This document shows, piece after piece, positions 46,900-59,179 of a stretch of 64,000 nucleotides of DNA. The translations under genes were made by a program, and so were the position numbers. The stretch lies in the NCBI RefSeq assembly GCF_002288925.2, contig NW_022098026.1, positions 21,258,507 through 21,322,506 on the forward strand. The letters run 5' to 3'. Position 1 is the first letter of the stretch; the number at the start of each line of letters is the position of its first letter. The stretch is from Delphinapterus leucas. Taxonomy: Eukaryota; Chordata; Mammalia; Artiodactyla; Monodontidae. The notes under the pieces were generated by a model that was not told the DNA's origin, ran no database searches, and saw nothing but the letters and a program-made list of their open reading frames with translations.

Positions 46900-47765
46900 A
46901 AATTCAAAGGACACACCGAGAAATTGCAATTCGTACTGAAAAGTATTCATCTCTCCGATATATAAGGAATGACTTGAAACTGAAAAGGAAAAGGCCAACA
47001 ACTGTAAAGAAAAATGGGCAAGGGATAGGTATAGACAATTCACGAAGAAGACAAAACAAATGGTATATAAACATATAACGAGAGTCTCAGGTTCCTATGA
47101 GAGAAACTACATTGAGACACCATTTTCTACTTATGATTTTGGTAGAAATCCCAGTGTTTGATCACTCATTTATTGGCGAGGCTTTTGGGAAACAAGCAGT
47201 GTCAGTCATCGTTTGTGGATATATAAATTGGTAAGCTCCTAGAGAGGACAATTTGACAGTATCAATTAATAATGCATAGATTCTTTACCCCAGAAATTTC
47301 ACTTTTAAGAATTTATACTATGGCTGTACTGGTACATGTGTGAAAGGTCTGTATAAAAAGTTTTTCCCTATAGCATTTTTGTAACAGCAAAAGATTGGAA
47401 ATAACCTATAGCACATTAATCAATAGGACATTTTATGATTGATTTCTATGAGTGATTTGCAAAGAGGTTCAAAATACATTGTCATTTGAAACAAAACAAA
47501 ATGCACAAGTGTTATGGTAGCTACCTTTTATGTAACTAAGAGGGAAGAATAAGAATACGTATCATATTTTCACAGAGAAATATGTGGAATAACAGGAGTT
47601 TTCTTTTTTTTGGTGGTATTGGGGGCATGCGAACCAGAGAGAAGAGAGATTGGAAAGAGACTCTTCATTGAATATTTTTTATTATTTAAAATTCTTGAAC
47701 AATGTGAGATTCATCACTGAATATTCCGCCTTAAAATTTTGTATCACCTATTCACAAATTAAATA
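46900..47765 (+). mobile_element. Old LINE-1 (L1M-type) 3' region
   Basis: 'ggccaacaactgtaaagaaaaatgggca', 'gagacaccattttctactta', 'ccccagaaatttcacttttaag', 'aacagcaaaagattggaaataacc', 'ttaatcaataggacatttta' are in L1M 3' order. Heavily mutated. Confidence 0.82.
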
Positions 47766-47789
47766 ATAACACAGAGAAGCAACTGTGGA

Positions 47790-48075
47790 ATACCACCTGG
47801 GTATCTCCCGTACTCCCGGGGTGTGAAGATAGCAGAGAGAGTCCTGGTCTCAAGGAGCTTGCAGTCTACTGTGGGGATCACATTTAAACACAGGGAAAAG
47901 GAGGAGAGTGCTAGAGGGCTCTATCAAAATGTGAGGTGAAGAAACAAAGTACTGAGCGAGAGAAGGATCAAGAACAAAGTGGTGAGGGCTAGAGTTTAAG
48001 AGGGTGAGTTCATAGGAAAGATACAAGGACTAACTAGGTCTTCAAGACTGAGCCTACTTGGGAAGGCAGGAGATC
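47790..48075. repeat. Decayed dispersed repeat, unassigned
   Basis: 'ctggtctcaaggagcttgcagtctactgtggggatcaca' and 'gactgagcctacttgggaagg' match the same unnamed old family as 7.4 and 43.1 kb. Confidence 0.45.
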
Positions 48076-48084
48076 AGGTCAGGA

Positions 48085-48290
48085 ATTGTGCTAAGCCGGT
48101 TTCAGGGGCTACATTCTTAAATCTTCCCAACAAACATAATGAGATTGGTATTATCATCATCTCCATTTTTAGATGAGGAATGTAAGTTATGGAAGGGTAA
48201 GTAACTTGCTCAAGGTCACTTAGCTAGTAAGCGGTCAAGCCAGGATTCATAGGTACATCTTCCTTCAGTAGCACCCTGTCTCCCCTTTAA
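48085..48290 (-). repeat. MIR SINE, minus strand
   Basis: 'tctccatttttagatgagga', 'aagtaacttgctcaaggtcacttagctagtaag', 'aagccaggattcatagg' form a clear reversed MIR. Confidence 0.9.
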
Positions 48291-49248
48291 TGGAAAAGAG
48301 ATCATTGTTCCTACTGAGGTAAATTTTACACATGGTGAAATGCAAAGATTCCAAATGTTTGTTCAATTTGGTGAGCTTTGACAAACATATAGACTTTTGT
48401 AACCAATACTCCAATCAGGACACAGAATGCTTTCATTACCTCATTATTATTTCATTACCTTATTACTACCTTAGAAAGCTCTCTCGTGCCTCCTTCCAAT
48501 CAATCCTAATCTACTGCAGAAAACCATTGCTCTGATTTCTATCACAACAGTTTTGTCTATGTTGTTGGACATATCAGTACTGTGTTCATTTTTATTGCTG
48601 AGTACTATTCCATTATATGGACATACCACAGTTTGTTTATCCATTCTCTTGCTGATGGACATTTGCTGACAGGTTCTGGATGTTAAATAAAGTTGGTATG
48701 GATATTCTTGTATAGGGTTTGTGTAGACATATGTTTTTATTTCTCTTCAATAAACACCTCAGAGTAGAATTGCTGGGTTATAGAATAAGAGTATCTTTAA
48801 CCTTATAAGGAATTGCCAAACAGATTTACAAAGTGACTATCCCATTTTGCAATCCCACCAAAAACATTTGAGAATGCCAGCTGCTCTACATGCTTACCAA
48901 AATTTGGTATTGCTTTTTTGATTTTAGCTACTCTAGTGGATATGAAATTGTATCTCATGGTTTTAATTAAAGGTACTGAGCACTTTCATGTGTTACTGGC
49001 CCCTCATACATCTTCTTTGTGAGGTATCCAAGTCTTTTTGCCCATCTTTACTTTTTTTAAATTAATTTGCAATAGTTCTTTATATATCTGGATACAAACC
49101 CTTTGTGCATAATCTATACATTATAAATATTTTATCCCTATCTTTTAATGAGAAGTTTTAAATTTTTATGAAGTCTAATTTATCATTTATGATTAGTGCT
49201 TTTTGTATCATCTAAGAAATCTTCATTTATCCCAAGCTCATGAAGATA

Positions 49249-49490
49249 CTATCCTAAGTTTTTAGTTATTATTTTTTTTTTTTTGCAGTACACGGGCCTC
49301 TCACTGTTGTGGCCTCTCTCGTTGCGGAGCACAGGCTCCGGACGCGCAGGCTCAGCGGCCATTGCTCACGGGCCTAGCCGCTCCGCGGCATGTGGGATCT
49401 TCCCAGACCGGGGCACCAACCCATGTCCCCTGCATCGGCAGGCGGACTCTCAACCGCTGCGCGACCAGGGAAGCCCTATCCTAAGTTTTT
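49249..49490 (-). mobile_element. CHR SINE, short subfamily, perfect 15-bp TSD
   Basis: The body is 49,264-49,475 on the minus strand. ctatcctaagttttt at 49,249-49,263 and 49,476-49,490 is exact. Inserted into the old L1. Confidence 0.97.
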
Positions 49491-49590
49491 TTGTTTTTTC
49501 CTAGAAGTCTTCATGTTTAGGTCTAAAGTTCAAGCTTTTATGTTTAGCTCTAGGATCCATTTAGAATTAATTTCTGTATATGGTATAAAG

Positions 49591-49662
49591 TCCTTCCTTC
49601 CTTCCTTCCTTCCTTTCTTCCTCCCTCCCTCCCTCCCTCCCTCCCTCTCTTCCTTCTTTCCT
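49591..49662. repeat. (TTCC)n-(TCCC)n microsatellite
   Basis: About five CTTC units pass into about seven CCCT units, then TCTTCC. Pure pyrimidine strand. Confidence 0.95.
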
Positions 49663-51440
49663 GCATACTTATCTAATTTTTCCAGGACAAATCACTGAAA
49701 AGATTTTATTTTCTCCCGTAAATTGCCATGGGTTCTTTGTTGAAAATCAATTGAAAAATACGTGTAGGTCTACTTCTGGACTCTGTATTCAGATTCATTG
49801 ATTTATTTGTTTACCCTTATACCAATGCCGCACTGTCATGATTCCTGTAGTTTCATAGGAAGTCTTAAAATAAGGTAGTGTGAGGCCCTCCAAATTTATT
49901 TTTCTGGGTCAAACTTGTTTTGGCTGTTTCAGGTTCTTTTCATTTCCATATACATTTTAGAATCATCATATCACTTTCCTCAAAAAGCCAACTTGACTTT
50001 TATTGGGATTGCTTTGAATGTCTTTCAAGGAAAGACAAGTTATTTTTCAAGGAATTTGTCCAATTAATCTAAGTTGTCAAGTTTTATTGGTATAAAGCTG
50101 TTTATACTATTTTCTTATTACCCTTTAATGTCTGTAGGACATGTAACGACACACCTTCTTTCATTACTGACATTTGTAATCTGTATTCTCATCCTTTCTT
50201 CATTAATCAGTCTCACTACGGGTTTATCAATGTTATTAATATTTTCAAAAAATAGACTTTTTGTTTTGTTAAATTTTTCTATTGTTTGTTTTTCATTTCA
50301 TCTCATTGAATTTTGCTCTTATATTTATTATTTCTTTCTTTCTATTTACTTTGGTATTGATTTGCTCTTTTCTTTCTAATTTCTTAAGGTGTAAACATAA
50401 ATCACTGATTTTTGCCCTTTTTCTTCTTTTCTAAATAAGCATTTAAATTTACAAATTTCCTTCTAAATGCTGGTTAACCAATATCCCGCACATTTTGATA
50501 TGCTGTATTGTCTTTAGCATTCATTTTGAAATATTTTCTAATTTCTTCTTTGGTCCATGTGTCATTTAAAAATGCATTGTTTAGTTCTAAAATATTTGGG
50601 GAGTTTAAAGATATTTTATTGGTATTAAGTTCTAACTTAATGTCGTTGTGGTCAGAGAATATGCTTTTATCTTAATCTTTTAAAAGTTATTGAGACTTAT
50701 TTTATATTTGAGGATATGGGGTATTCTGGTGAGTATTCCACATGCACTTGGAAATAATGTATATTCCGCAGTGATTTCATATGGTCTATAAATATCATTT
50801 AGGTCAAGGTGATTAATAGCATTTGGATATTCTATATACAACACTTGCTCTATCAGTTACTGTCTACTTGTCTACTTGTTTTACCAGTTACTGAAAGAGG
50901 GAGGTTAAGATCTCCAACTATAATTGTGACTTTATCTTAATTCTGCCTTTAGTTCTGTCAGCTTTTGCTTCATGTATTTTGAACCTCTGTTTCTAAGTTA
51001 ATACACATTTATAATTGCTATGTCTTCCTGATGAAATGACCCTTCTATCATTATGAAATGTTTGTCCTTTTCTCTGATGTTACTCCTAAGTCATCTTTGT
51101 TTGATATTATGTAGCCACATTAGCTTTTCTTACAGTTTGCATGATATATTTTTCCATCTTTTTGCTTTTAACCTTACTTGATATTTAAAGTGTGTATCTT
51201 ACAGACAACAAATAGGTCTTGCTTTTGTTTCTCGTTTAAAAGTCTCTGCCTCTTAATTGGTGGCTTAAGCTATTTATTCTTAATGTTATTATTGATAATG
51301 TTGGGTTTAAGACTACTGCCTTATTATTTGTCTTCTATCTGTCCATTCCTCTTCATTCCTCTATTTGTTCTTTCCTATTTCTTGTTATGCTAATCAAGTA
51401 TTTTTAAATATACCATTTAATTCCTTTCTTGGCTTTTTAG

Positions 51441-51779
51441 TTTTTTCTCTAAGTATTTGAATAGGCATTATCTCCTAATGGCAGTCTATTTAGAATTACT
51501 ATTGTACCACTTCCTACAAAATACTTAGAAAAGTATTTTATTACCTCTATGTCCTCTGTGCTATTCTTGTTTTGCATCTTCCATCTGTCACACAGTAGGA
51601 ACATGATAAATATGTATTGAATGAATTGATGACAGGTCAGAGTAAAATATACAAGAGAAGAGAAATGTCTCATTATAACTTTGACCACAGTTAGTCTTGC
51701 TGTGTTTCCTAAGTCCAAGGTTAGTGGTATTTGTATGACTTCACCGCGATCATCATTTTCAATTAACTGCTTACTGAAT
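51441..51779. other. No gene; short L2/MIR-like tail inside
   Basis: 51,580-51,640 ('cacagtaggaacatgataaatatgtattgaatgaattg') resembles an L2/MIR 3' terminus. Otherwise unassigned. Confidence 0.45.
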
Positions 51780-52560
51780 ATCTAGGGGGTGCAGTGGTGA
51801 CAGAACAGAAAGAGGAGGAAACAGAGTCAGGACTCTTGTTTTGCAAGTTAAAGAAACCCATGTCAAACTGGTTAAGCTGAAAACAAAGGAGAAGGACAGG
51901 TATTGATCAGCTTTCATAAATGAGAAGTTTAGGAATGCTTTCTCCAAAGGCTCAAACAATGTCATTAAGCCTCTCTGTGTCTTTCTCTCTTTTCTCTCTC
52001 CCCTCTGTCTCTGCTTCTCTTTGTTTGTTGGCTGGAGGTAGACTCTCCCTACGTGGCAGAAAAATATTTTCTGGAAACCCCGGGCATGTATTTTTTCAGC
52101 TTGTCAGAGTTACAGATTTTTTTTTTTTTTTTTTTTGCGGTACCCGGGGCTCTCACCGTTGTGGCCTCTCCTGTTGCGGAGCACAGGCTCCGGACGCGCA
52201 GGCTCAGCGGCCATGGTTCATGGGCCCAGCCGCTCCGCGGCATGAGGGATCTTCCTGGACTGGGGCACGAACCCGTGTCCCCTGCATCAGCAGGCGGACT
52301 CTCAACCACTGCGCCACCAGGGAAGCCCCAGAGTTACAGATTTTAATTGGCTCTGCTTAAGTCACATGGCCTATTCTGACCCCATCACTGTTCACCAAGG
52401 AACTTGGTATTGTGATTGACCACCACTGAGTCATGGGCTCTTGTGCTCATTGGCCAGGGAATGACTGATACTCCCAACAGGGTCTTGTGGAATGAGGAAT
52501 GAGTTCTTCTAAGGAATCTGAAGAAAGCAAATGGTAAAGTCTGTTGGGCAAACAAAAACT
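51780..52560. repeat. Decayed interspersed repeat split by a SINE, family not assigned
   Basis: Wording such as 'aaggctcaaacaatgtcatta', 'aagtcacatggcctattctgac', 'gagtcatgggctcttgtgctcattggccaggg' resembles the copy at 1.74-2.08 kb. Host sequence resumes after the SINE at 52,121. Confidence 0.45.
52105..52344 (-). mobile_element. CHR SINE, short subfamily, perfect 16-bp TSD
   Basis: The body is 52,121-52,328 on the minus strand. cagagttacagatttt at 52,105-52,120 and 52,329-52,344 is exact; the T run covers the A-tail. Confidence 0.97.
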
Positions 52561-52584
52561 GGCCACTGCAGGGTACTATAATTT

Positions 52585-52690
52585 CCTTTAAAGTCCTGTG
52601 TCCACTAGCTTCTCTACGACTTTAGCCAAATTACTTCCCTTCTCTAGCTCCATTTTCTCATCTGCACAATGATCTCTGATATTTATTCTA
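52585..52690 (+). repeat. MIR3-like fragment
   Basis: 'ctctacgactttagccaaatta', 'tctagctccattttctcatctgcacaatg' is MIR 3'-half wording. Confidence 0.65.
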
Positions 52691-53165
52691 TCTCTACTTT
52701 GGAAGCAATATAAATGTCTCTCAAAAGTGGAAGGAATAAATTATAAAATGCTCCTATAATGAAATACCACACAGTAATGAAAATGAATTAACTAAAATTA
52801 CATATTCCAACACAGATAAATCTTAAAAACATAATGTTGACCAAAAATGTAATTTGAAAAAGGCTATGGACCACATTATACCACTTAAATAAAATTTTAG
52901 AACACAAGATAAAAATATAAAAGCATGATTAATACAAAATTTGGGACCATAGCCACTGCTATGAAGGGAGGGATGGGAATGGGAGGTGGGAAGAGTACAG
53001 AGGGGGCTTCAACTCAGTAACACCTGGAATGTTTTGCTTCTTAAAAAAGATATGAAAAAATATGGCATAATATTATGATTTGATAAAGTTGAGTGGCTGG
53101 GGCATGAGTATTTGTTACTTTCTATGCTAAACTTTTCTGTATGCTCAAAATATTTCAAAATGCCA
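52691..53165 (+). mobile_element. Old LINE-1 (L1M-type) 3' UTR
   Basis: 'gaaataccacacagtaatgaaaatgaa', 'cagataaatcttaaaaacataatgttga', 'ggaatgttttgcttcttaaaa', 'gctcaaaatatttcaaaat' follow an L1M 3' UTR. Confidence 0.85.
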
Positions 53166-53179
53166 ATGCCAATAGTTAT

Positions 53180-53265
53180 CAATACAATACTATTTATCAT
53201 GTTCTAGGCATTCGTGTAATGACTTTACATAAATCATCTCATTTAATCAAAGTATTAGCTATCTA
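53180..53265 (-). repeat. MIR fragment, minus strand
   Basis: 'catgttctaggcattcgtgtaatgactttacataaatcatctcatttaatc' is the reversed MIR 3' side. Confidence 0.8.
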
Positions 53266-53574
53266 TTGGACGGCACACGGCATGACTGGGAAACTCTGAG
53301 TGACTGTGCAGGCAGGTAGTGGGAGGCAGGTGTAGAACTACGGGATGTAGTGTAGTGATGGAGGCCAAGAATACCAGCCCAAGGCCTAAGGAAGTCTAGA
53401 AAGATAGCAAGGCAGAGAGAGGCACCTCAGAGCTAGGCTTTAGGAAGGACAAGGGCAAACTGGGAGATTAGAGGGAGGAGCCTAAAGTATGGAACCAGCC
53501 ATGAGGCTATCCAGCGAAGGGGGATAATGGAGGTGGTGGCCGACAGTTGGACAGGTGGAGATGGACCAAGAATG
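53266..53574. other. No gene; unassigned purine-rich sequence
   Basis: G/A-rich with possible decayed repeat wording. Nothing assignable. Confidence 0.4.
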
Positions 53575-53735
53575 TCCAAGAACTGAACTAAGCGTTTTAC
53601 AGTTGCTATCTTGTTTAATCCTCACCAAAGCCCCATAGGGTAAGTACTATAACACCCATTTTGTTGATGAGGAAACTGAGTCCCTACTCTCTGAGACCTG
53701 GTTCCTGATGGCGAATCCCTCTGCTCTACAAGGAA
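53575..53735 (-). repeat. MIR SINE, minus strand
   Basis: 'cttgtttaatcctcaccaaagccccatagggtaagtac', 'ttgatgaggaaactgagtccc' is reversed MIR. Confidence 0.88.
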
Positions 53736-54519
53736 AAAAAAACTATGACATCTACCTTCTGTCAGCCCTTCCCAACTTACAGTTTCTGAGAACTTCCCTG
53801 CAGTGACCTAAAAAAAAAAAAAATCTTCCTTGCTACTAAATATAGACCAGTGAAATTACTCATTATTAGATTGTTCTTGCCTTAAAAAAAAATCTACAGA
53901 TAGTTTTCTGGAAGGGTGGAATAGAGAAGAAAATAGCCTCATTTCTTTAAAAAGTAAATGGGACTGTTAGAAGTGGCTCATGCACTGGAGTTTCACTTCA
54001 CAAGGAGAGTTCACCCAGGTAAAACTGTGTGCGGCAGGAAGTTTGCTTTGGTAGTGCTGTGCCTCTCTGTCCAGGAACTTTTAGGAAGAGAGGTGGCGCT
54101 TCCTAGAAGTTTTTCCCGGCAGTGTCTATTACCAGCTTTAATGAAGACCCACTGCAGGCTAAGCCCTGTGTGTGGATGGGTGGTACAGGACCCTGCCCTC
54201 AAGCTGCTGATGAAAGCTTAGCCACAGATAACAGCAGGGCACGGGGCACAGAGAACCTTCACAACTACGCTCATAAAATTAAGTTTGTCAGTTTGCCTGT
54301 CATCACATCCCAGGGAACAGCTGGATAGACTTTCATGATACCTGGAGGGTACGTTTGGGATAGCTTGACATAAAACGTAGGCTCTATGGAGTAGACAAGA
54401 ATTAACTCTGGATGCCAAGGAGGGCATTTCAAATAGATGGGCAATTATCCTCCAGGGCACCTGAAACTGGACAGAACAAGTCTGTGAGACCAACAATTGG
54501 GAGAAGTATGGTGTGGCAT
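53736..54519. other. No gene or clear repeat
   Basis: A-runs at 53,729-53,737 and 53,811-53,823. Frames at 53,958-54,496 lie on both strands with no family features. Confidence 0.5.
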
Positions 54520-54640
54520 AATAATACTATTAAGAAGAACTAACGTTTGTTGAGTGCTTACTCTGTGTTAAGATGAAGCAGACAGAGTACCAAGACAATG
54601 GCTTTATATATGAGCCTCAAGAGGAAAGTCACTGACAGCA
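54520..54640 (-). repeat. MIR-like fragment, minus strand
   Basis: 'aactaacgtttgttgagtgcttactctgtgttaag' is the 3' side of a reversed MIR. The rest is lost. Confidence 0.6.
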
Positions 54641-54804
54641 GATGCTCGCAACTGTCGACACTTATTAGCAATGGTCTAGTTGCTCTCACCAGGGCAAATA
54701 TATACAGTGCTTCAGGATGAGTAGCAGCAGGAATTTATTTATTTTACTACATTTATTAATTCTCCTGAGCAATGTCAAGGAGGCCCATTACTTCTTCTAC
54801 CACC
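54641..54804. other. Unassigned gap
   Basis: No feature seen. Confidence 0.4.
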
Positions 54805-54975
54805 ACCATTAATAATAGCTACCATTTGCCATGGGCTTGCTACGTGCCAGGAAATGAACTACGTGCTTTTACACTGGTTATCTTGTTTATTCCTCACAAG
54901 AACCTATGAGGCAGGTACTATAATGATGCCCATATTATAGAGAAGGAAACTGAGGCTGAGTAATGACCCACTAAC
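54805..54975 (-). repeat. MIR SINE, minus strand
   Basis: 'taataatagctaccatttgcc', 'gctacgtgccaggaaatgaac', 'tattcctcacaagaacctatgaggcaggtac', 'gagaaggaaactgaggctgag' is a clean reversed MIR. Confidence 0.92.
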
Positions 54976-55329
54976 ATGTGCTAGGCTGCCACGATTAGGA
55001 TAAACCTTCTCAAACCCCAATCAGACCCATGGAACAACAAAATATCTCTGCGTGATTTATGTATTTATAAGAATTTTAACCAATGTATAAAAATTCACAT
55101 ACACTTATTCAATAATGAATCACTTCTATTGAAAATATTAAAATGATATCAAATTAACACTGTCCTTGGAAAGTCTGGGCTGGAGGGTTACTGGTTTGGG
55201 GTACAGAGGGGGAAATCATGCCCATCAGAGGGATGCCAATGCCACTTGGTTCCTCCCTGTACCACCTCCGCCCTGTTTTGAGCATCTCTGCCCAGACTTC
55301 TGTGTTTTCCATGACTCCAGCCTCCTTCC
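54976..55329. other. No gene or recognised repeat
   Basis: Unassigned; the 73-codon frame at 55,166-55,387 has no family features. Confidence 0.45.
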
Positions 55330-55480
55330 TTTGCCAGTCCTGAAATTCAGATCCAATCGCACTCCTCTTCTGCTAAGAAACCTTTAATGATCCATTATTT
55401 TCAGAATCAAATCCACACTCTTTAACGTATCTTCTGGGGCTCTTCACGGTCTTCTCGCAGCCTGCCTCACACCAAGGATA
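55330..55480 (+). repeat. L2 fragment
   Basis: 'aagaaacctttaatgatcc', 'cagaatcaaatccacactctttaac', 'ggggctcttcacggtcttc' resemble the mid-3' part of L2. Confidence 0.6.
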
Positions 55481-55671
55481 ATTTTAAATATTTAAAAGTA
55501 AGTTAAATTAAAAAATTTTTAAATAAAAATAATTTTATTGAAATAAAATCATACTTAAATCCCTTTCATATCTGTGGTGTGCAGCAGAGTTTAGAAAGTA
55601 CACTCACATACATTAAGCCATTTGATATTCATAACAACAATACCAGGCAGGCAGGCAGGTGAGCATCCCTA
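55481..55671. other. Unassigned AT-rich gap
   Basis: A/T runs plus a (CAGG)n patch at 55,645-55,661. Confidence 0.5.
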
Positions 55672-57235
55672 TTTTTTAAAATAAACTTTTCATTTTATAA
55701 TAGATTTAGATTTACAGAAAAGTTTAAAGACAGTGCAGAAACTTCCTAATACCTCACAACCAGTTTCCACTATTATTTATATTTTGCATTAACGTGGTAC
55801 ATTTGACACATTTATGAACCAGTATTGATCCATTACTATTAGCTGAAGTCCATACTTTCTCCAGATTTCCTTACTTTTTCCTCACTGTCCTTCTTGTGGT
55901 CCAGGATCCCATCCAGGAAACTACATTACATTTAGTTCTTATGTCTTAGGCTTCTCTTGGCTGTGACAGTTTTTCTGACTTTCCTTGTTTTTTATGACCT
56001 TTACAGTTTGAGGAGTACTGTTCAGGTGTTTTGTAGAATGTCCCTCAGTTGGGATTTTTCTAATTTTTTTCTCATGATTATTCTGAGGTGATGCATTTTT
56101 AGGAGGAAGACCCCAGAGAAGAATCACTTTTCTCATCCCATCGTACTAAGGGTGCATACGTTCAAGATGTGGTACATATATACAATGGAATATTACTCAG
56201 CTTTAAAAAGGAATGAAATTTTGCCATTTGCAGCAACATGGATGGACCTAGAGATTGTCATACCAAGTGACGTAAGTCTAACAGAGAAAGACAATAAATA
56301 TTCCATGATATCACTTATATGTGCAATCTAAAAAACTAATCCAGATGAATCTATTTACAAAACAGAAACAGACTCATAGACACATTAGAAAACAAACTTG
56401 TGGTTACGAAAGGGGAAAGGGAGAGATGAGGGATAAATTAGGAGTATGGGATTAACAGATACACACTACTATATATAAAATAGATAAGCACCAAGGATTT
56501 ACTATATAGCCCAGGGAACTGTATTCAATACCTTGTAATAACCTATAATGGAAAATAATCTGAAAAAAAATATAAAACTGAATCACTTTGCTGTACACCT
56601 GAAATTAACACAACATTGTAAATCAACTATACTTCACTAAACAAAAAGATGACATCACTTTTGATGCGAGCTTTGGTCACCTAGCTCACTCAGTGTTTGT
56701 CAGATTTCTCCCCTGTGAAGTGACACTTTTTCCTTCCTTTTCCACACTGCACTGTTTGGAGGGAAGTCGCTATGCACAGCCCACCTGGTGGTGGGGACTG
56801 ATGCCCTCCTTCTTGAGAATATTTACTTAAGTTATTTGGAATTCTTCTGCATGGCAGATTAGTTCTTTGCCCCCATTTATTTATTCCATCCATCATTTAT
56901 ATCAGTGTGGACTTATGAGTATTTATTTTTTACTTTGGGTTCTAATTCAATACTACTTTACTTCTTCCTCAAATTGCGGCACCTGGGGCCACTGGGAGCT
57001 CTTTCAGTGGCTCCTATGCTCCTTTGACAGGCTCATCTTGTAAATTTCCTGCCCCAGTTCTAGGGTTTGTCATTTCTCCAAGCAGCCCTGGTTCCCCTCA
57101 TTGGAGGATGGTATTAGAAACCGAGATCGAGGCATTGGGAGGTAGTTGCTCCCAGGCCTTCTCAGCTAAGGTAGCTATCACCCCTATTTTCTGTTGGAGA
57201 ACAGTAAGGGTCCAGGACATTTTCATTATTTCTTG
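55672..57235 (-). mobile_element. Old L1M-type repeat, split by a younger L1 tail
   Basis: The left part (55,672-56,163) has 'aatagatttagatttacagaaaag', 'tggtccaggatcccatccaggaaac', 'ttctcttggctgtgacag' and 'gtagaatgtccctcagttggg'. The right part (56,650-57,235) has 'gctttggtcacctagctcac', 'cagatttctcccctgtgaagtgac', 'ggacttatgagtatttatttttt' and 'ctccaagcagccctggttcccc'. The order is continuous once the L1 at 56,164 is removed. The subfamily is uncertain. Confidence 0.65.
56164..56649 (+). mobile_element. LINE-1 3' end (cetartiodactyl type), nested
   Basis: 'tggtacatatatacaatggaatattactcagc', 'gcaacatggatggacctaga', 'aatagataagcaccaaggatttac', 'aaatcaactatacttcactaaac'. It closely parallels 1-412 and 21,858-22,193. 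Confidence 0.92.
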
Positions 57236-57689
57236 AAAACACCAAAAAACGTCCTACAGTCTCACCGCCTTTGAACACCTCTGCCTCACTTTTCTGTGCA
57301 GTGAAGTAGCTTCTGGGGTGCACCTTGTGAGTTTCCTCCTCTGAAACGCCCTCTCCCGCTGCACTTGTTAATAGCATCAGCATATGTTAGAATTAGTTAA
57401 CATCCGCCTGATCAGCTGCTCTGTGTTGCTCATCTAGCATACCTAGTAGGTGCTCAATAAACACTGAATGAACTGTGTTTACAAACACAGATACTATTTG
57501 AAAATAAAGAAGAGGCAGAGGTGTGAAGAGGATGCCTTGCAGGGTGCCTGAAGTCCCCTGACCTCTGCCCTCCCCACTTCCCGCTAAGAATTCTTCCGTT
57601 TAGTTAAGATTTATGACATCATATGTGGAAGACAGGGCCATAGCGTCCTTGTAGGTCATCCAGGTAAGGTTTTCTTGGTCCGAGTCCTA
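57236..57689. other. No gene; short L2-like terminus inside
   Basis: 57,440-57,475 ('acctagtaggtgctcaataaacactgaatgaac') is an L2-type end. Otherwise unassigned. Confidence 0.5.
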
Positions 57690-57795
57690 TAGCAGCTATT
57701 CCTAAACATGACTACACATAAGAATCACCTGGGAGCTGTTAGTATACCGAGTCCTTCCCCCAACCTCCACTCCAGAAATGTGGTTTCCGAATGTC
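57690..57795 (+). mobile_element. MER5-type hAT fragment
   Basis: 'agcagctattcctaaacatgac', 'ataagaatcacctgggagctgtta', 'caacctccactccagaaatgtggtttc' resemble MER5 or a close hAT relative. Confidence 0.6.
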
Positions 57796-58814
57796 TGGAA
57801 TGGGGACTGGAGAACTGTATTCAACACCCTCCCCCGAAGAAAGCAAGCCAGTGAAGCCAAAGCAGACTGTCTGCAATCTAATAATTTTGGAACGTCTGTG
57901 AAATACAGCCTCTCCGATCCAATCTGTAATATTTGAACAGTTAAAAAAACTGCTGCTGGAACCTACATCTCCTCCCATGGTAGACATACAGGGGAAGTAA
58001 AATATATCAGCTTAACTGGGGAGGCTGCCTCAGAGGAGCCTGTTGAAGACTTCAGTATTATAACCTTAAAATTCTCTTTACAAGGTTAAACTGGGTCAAA
58101 TCAAATTTGAAAGGGACAGTTCAGAGTTTGATAACTGGGAAGTCCATCTAGTCTCAAGGGTCATGATTTATTCGAAGCTCCCTCATCCTCTGCTGTGGTT
58201 TTGAGAAATATTCTGCTGGGAACAAAGGACTGAGTTAACAGGGTAAAATCTGTCAGTCCTTACAGCTGTTCCAAAGTTGCTTAGGGATGTGGCCTTACTC
58301 ATCTTCCACGAGCAAAGACGGTTTTACAGTAAACCTGTTTTCTAGCAAATATCTTCTTTACAAGTAAATTTATAAAAGACTTTTCTTTCCTCCTTTCCCT
58401 TTCCTCCTCCCCTCCTTCTATACTCACAAAACTCATTTGTTTGAATTCAGAATAGGGTAAAACCTGAGTTTTAGAATATTTTTAAGAGAATTATAGCTTA
58501 TAGCTTTCCACTATATTTCGTGACACAGATGAAGCTGGAAACATTGACAGAAATGTTGATACAATGAGATTTTTCAAAGCTAAGCATTATAGACGAGCAC
58601 ACTTGTAACTAGTGTGAATGCACCATTTCTGGGAAATAGTTTTTTGTAAAAATTAATGTTGCTGATGTCTTAACATTTTTTAAATTATAGAAGTATACTC
58701 TGCCTCTCACAACCTTGCTTATTTTATGATTTTTCTTAACAGGATGGATTTTTTTCAGAGTCCGTTAAAGGTAAACACTTCAGCCTGGTCCCAAATGACC
58801 ACACATTTTACTAA
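57796..58814. other. No gene or recognised repeat
   Basis: About 1 kb of unassigned sequence. Confidence 0.5.
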
Positions 58815-59040
58815 TTTTTGTGATGATGACGATAATAATCAAAAGTCAATGATTTTGAGCGCTTGCCTTGTGCCAGGCACTTTACACGCATTGTTTTATC
58901 CAACCTTCATATCGACCCTATGAAGTGGATAGACATTATTATTATTCCCATTCTCAGAGAGGTTATTCAATAACCCACCTGAAGTCAAACTGCTAATAAA
59001 TGGAAGACTTAGCTTGACTCTATAGGACAACAGACCCCAC
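58815..59040 (-). repeat. MIR SINE, minus strand
   Basis: 'gagcgcttgccttgtgccaggcactttacacgcattg', 'catatcgaccctatgaagtgg', 'cattctcagagaggttattc' in reversed MIR order. Confidence 0.88.
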
Positions 59041-59179
59041 TTTGGACCATTACGCTATAGCATCCCAATGACTCATACAGGAGCTAGGGCTGTACACATT
59101 GATATGAAGATGACCACAATGTTGATAGAAAAAAATTTATACACAAAATTTTTAAAGTCTTCTCAAGCTTTCACTGAAG

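Larger units (their letters stand above)
48310..51440 (-). mobile_element. Old LINE-1 (L1M-type), internally deleted
   Basis: Minus-strand L1 3' UTR and end of ORF2 (48,310-49,980: 'attgctgagtactattccatta', 'agagtagaattgctgggtta', 'ttgttgaaaatcaattga'). An upstream ORF2 segment follows (50,020-51,440: 'atctccaactataattgtgac', 'atttataattgctatgtcttcc', the endonuclease side). The reverse-transcriptase core with FADD is missing between them. A CHR SINE at 49,264 and a CT-rich microsatellite at 49,591 lie within it. Confidence 0.83.
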
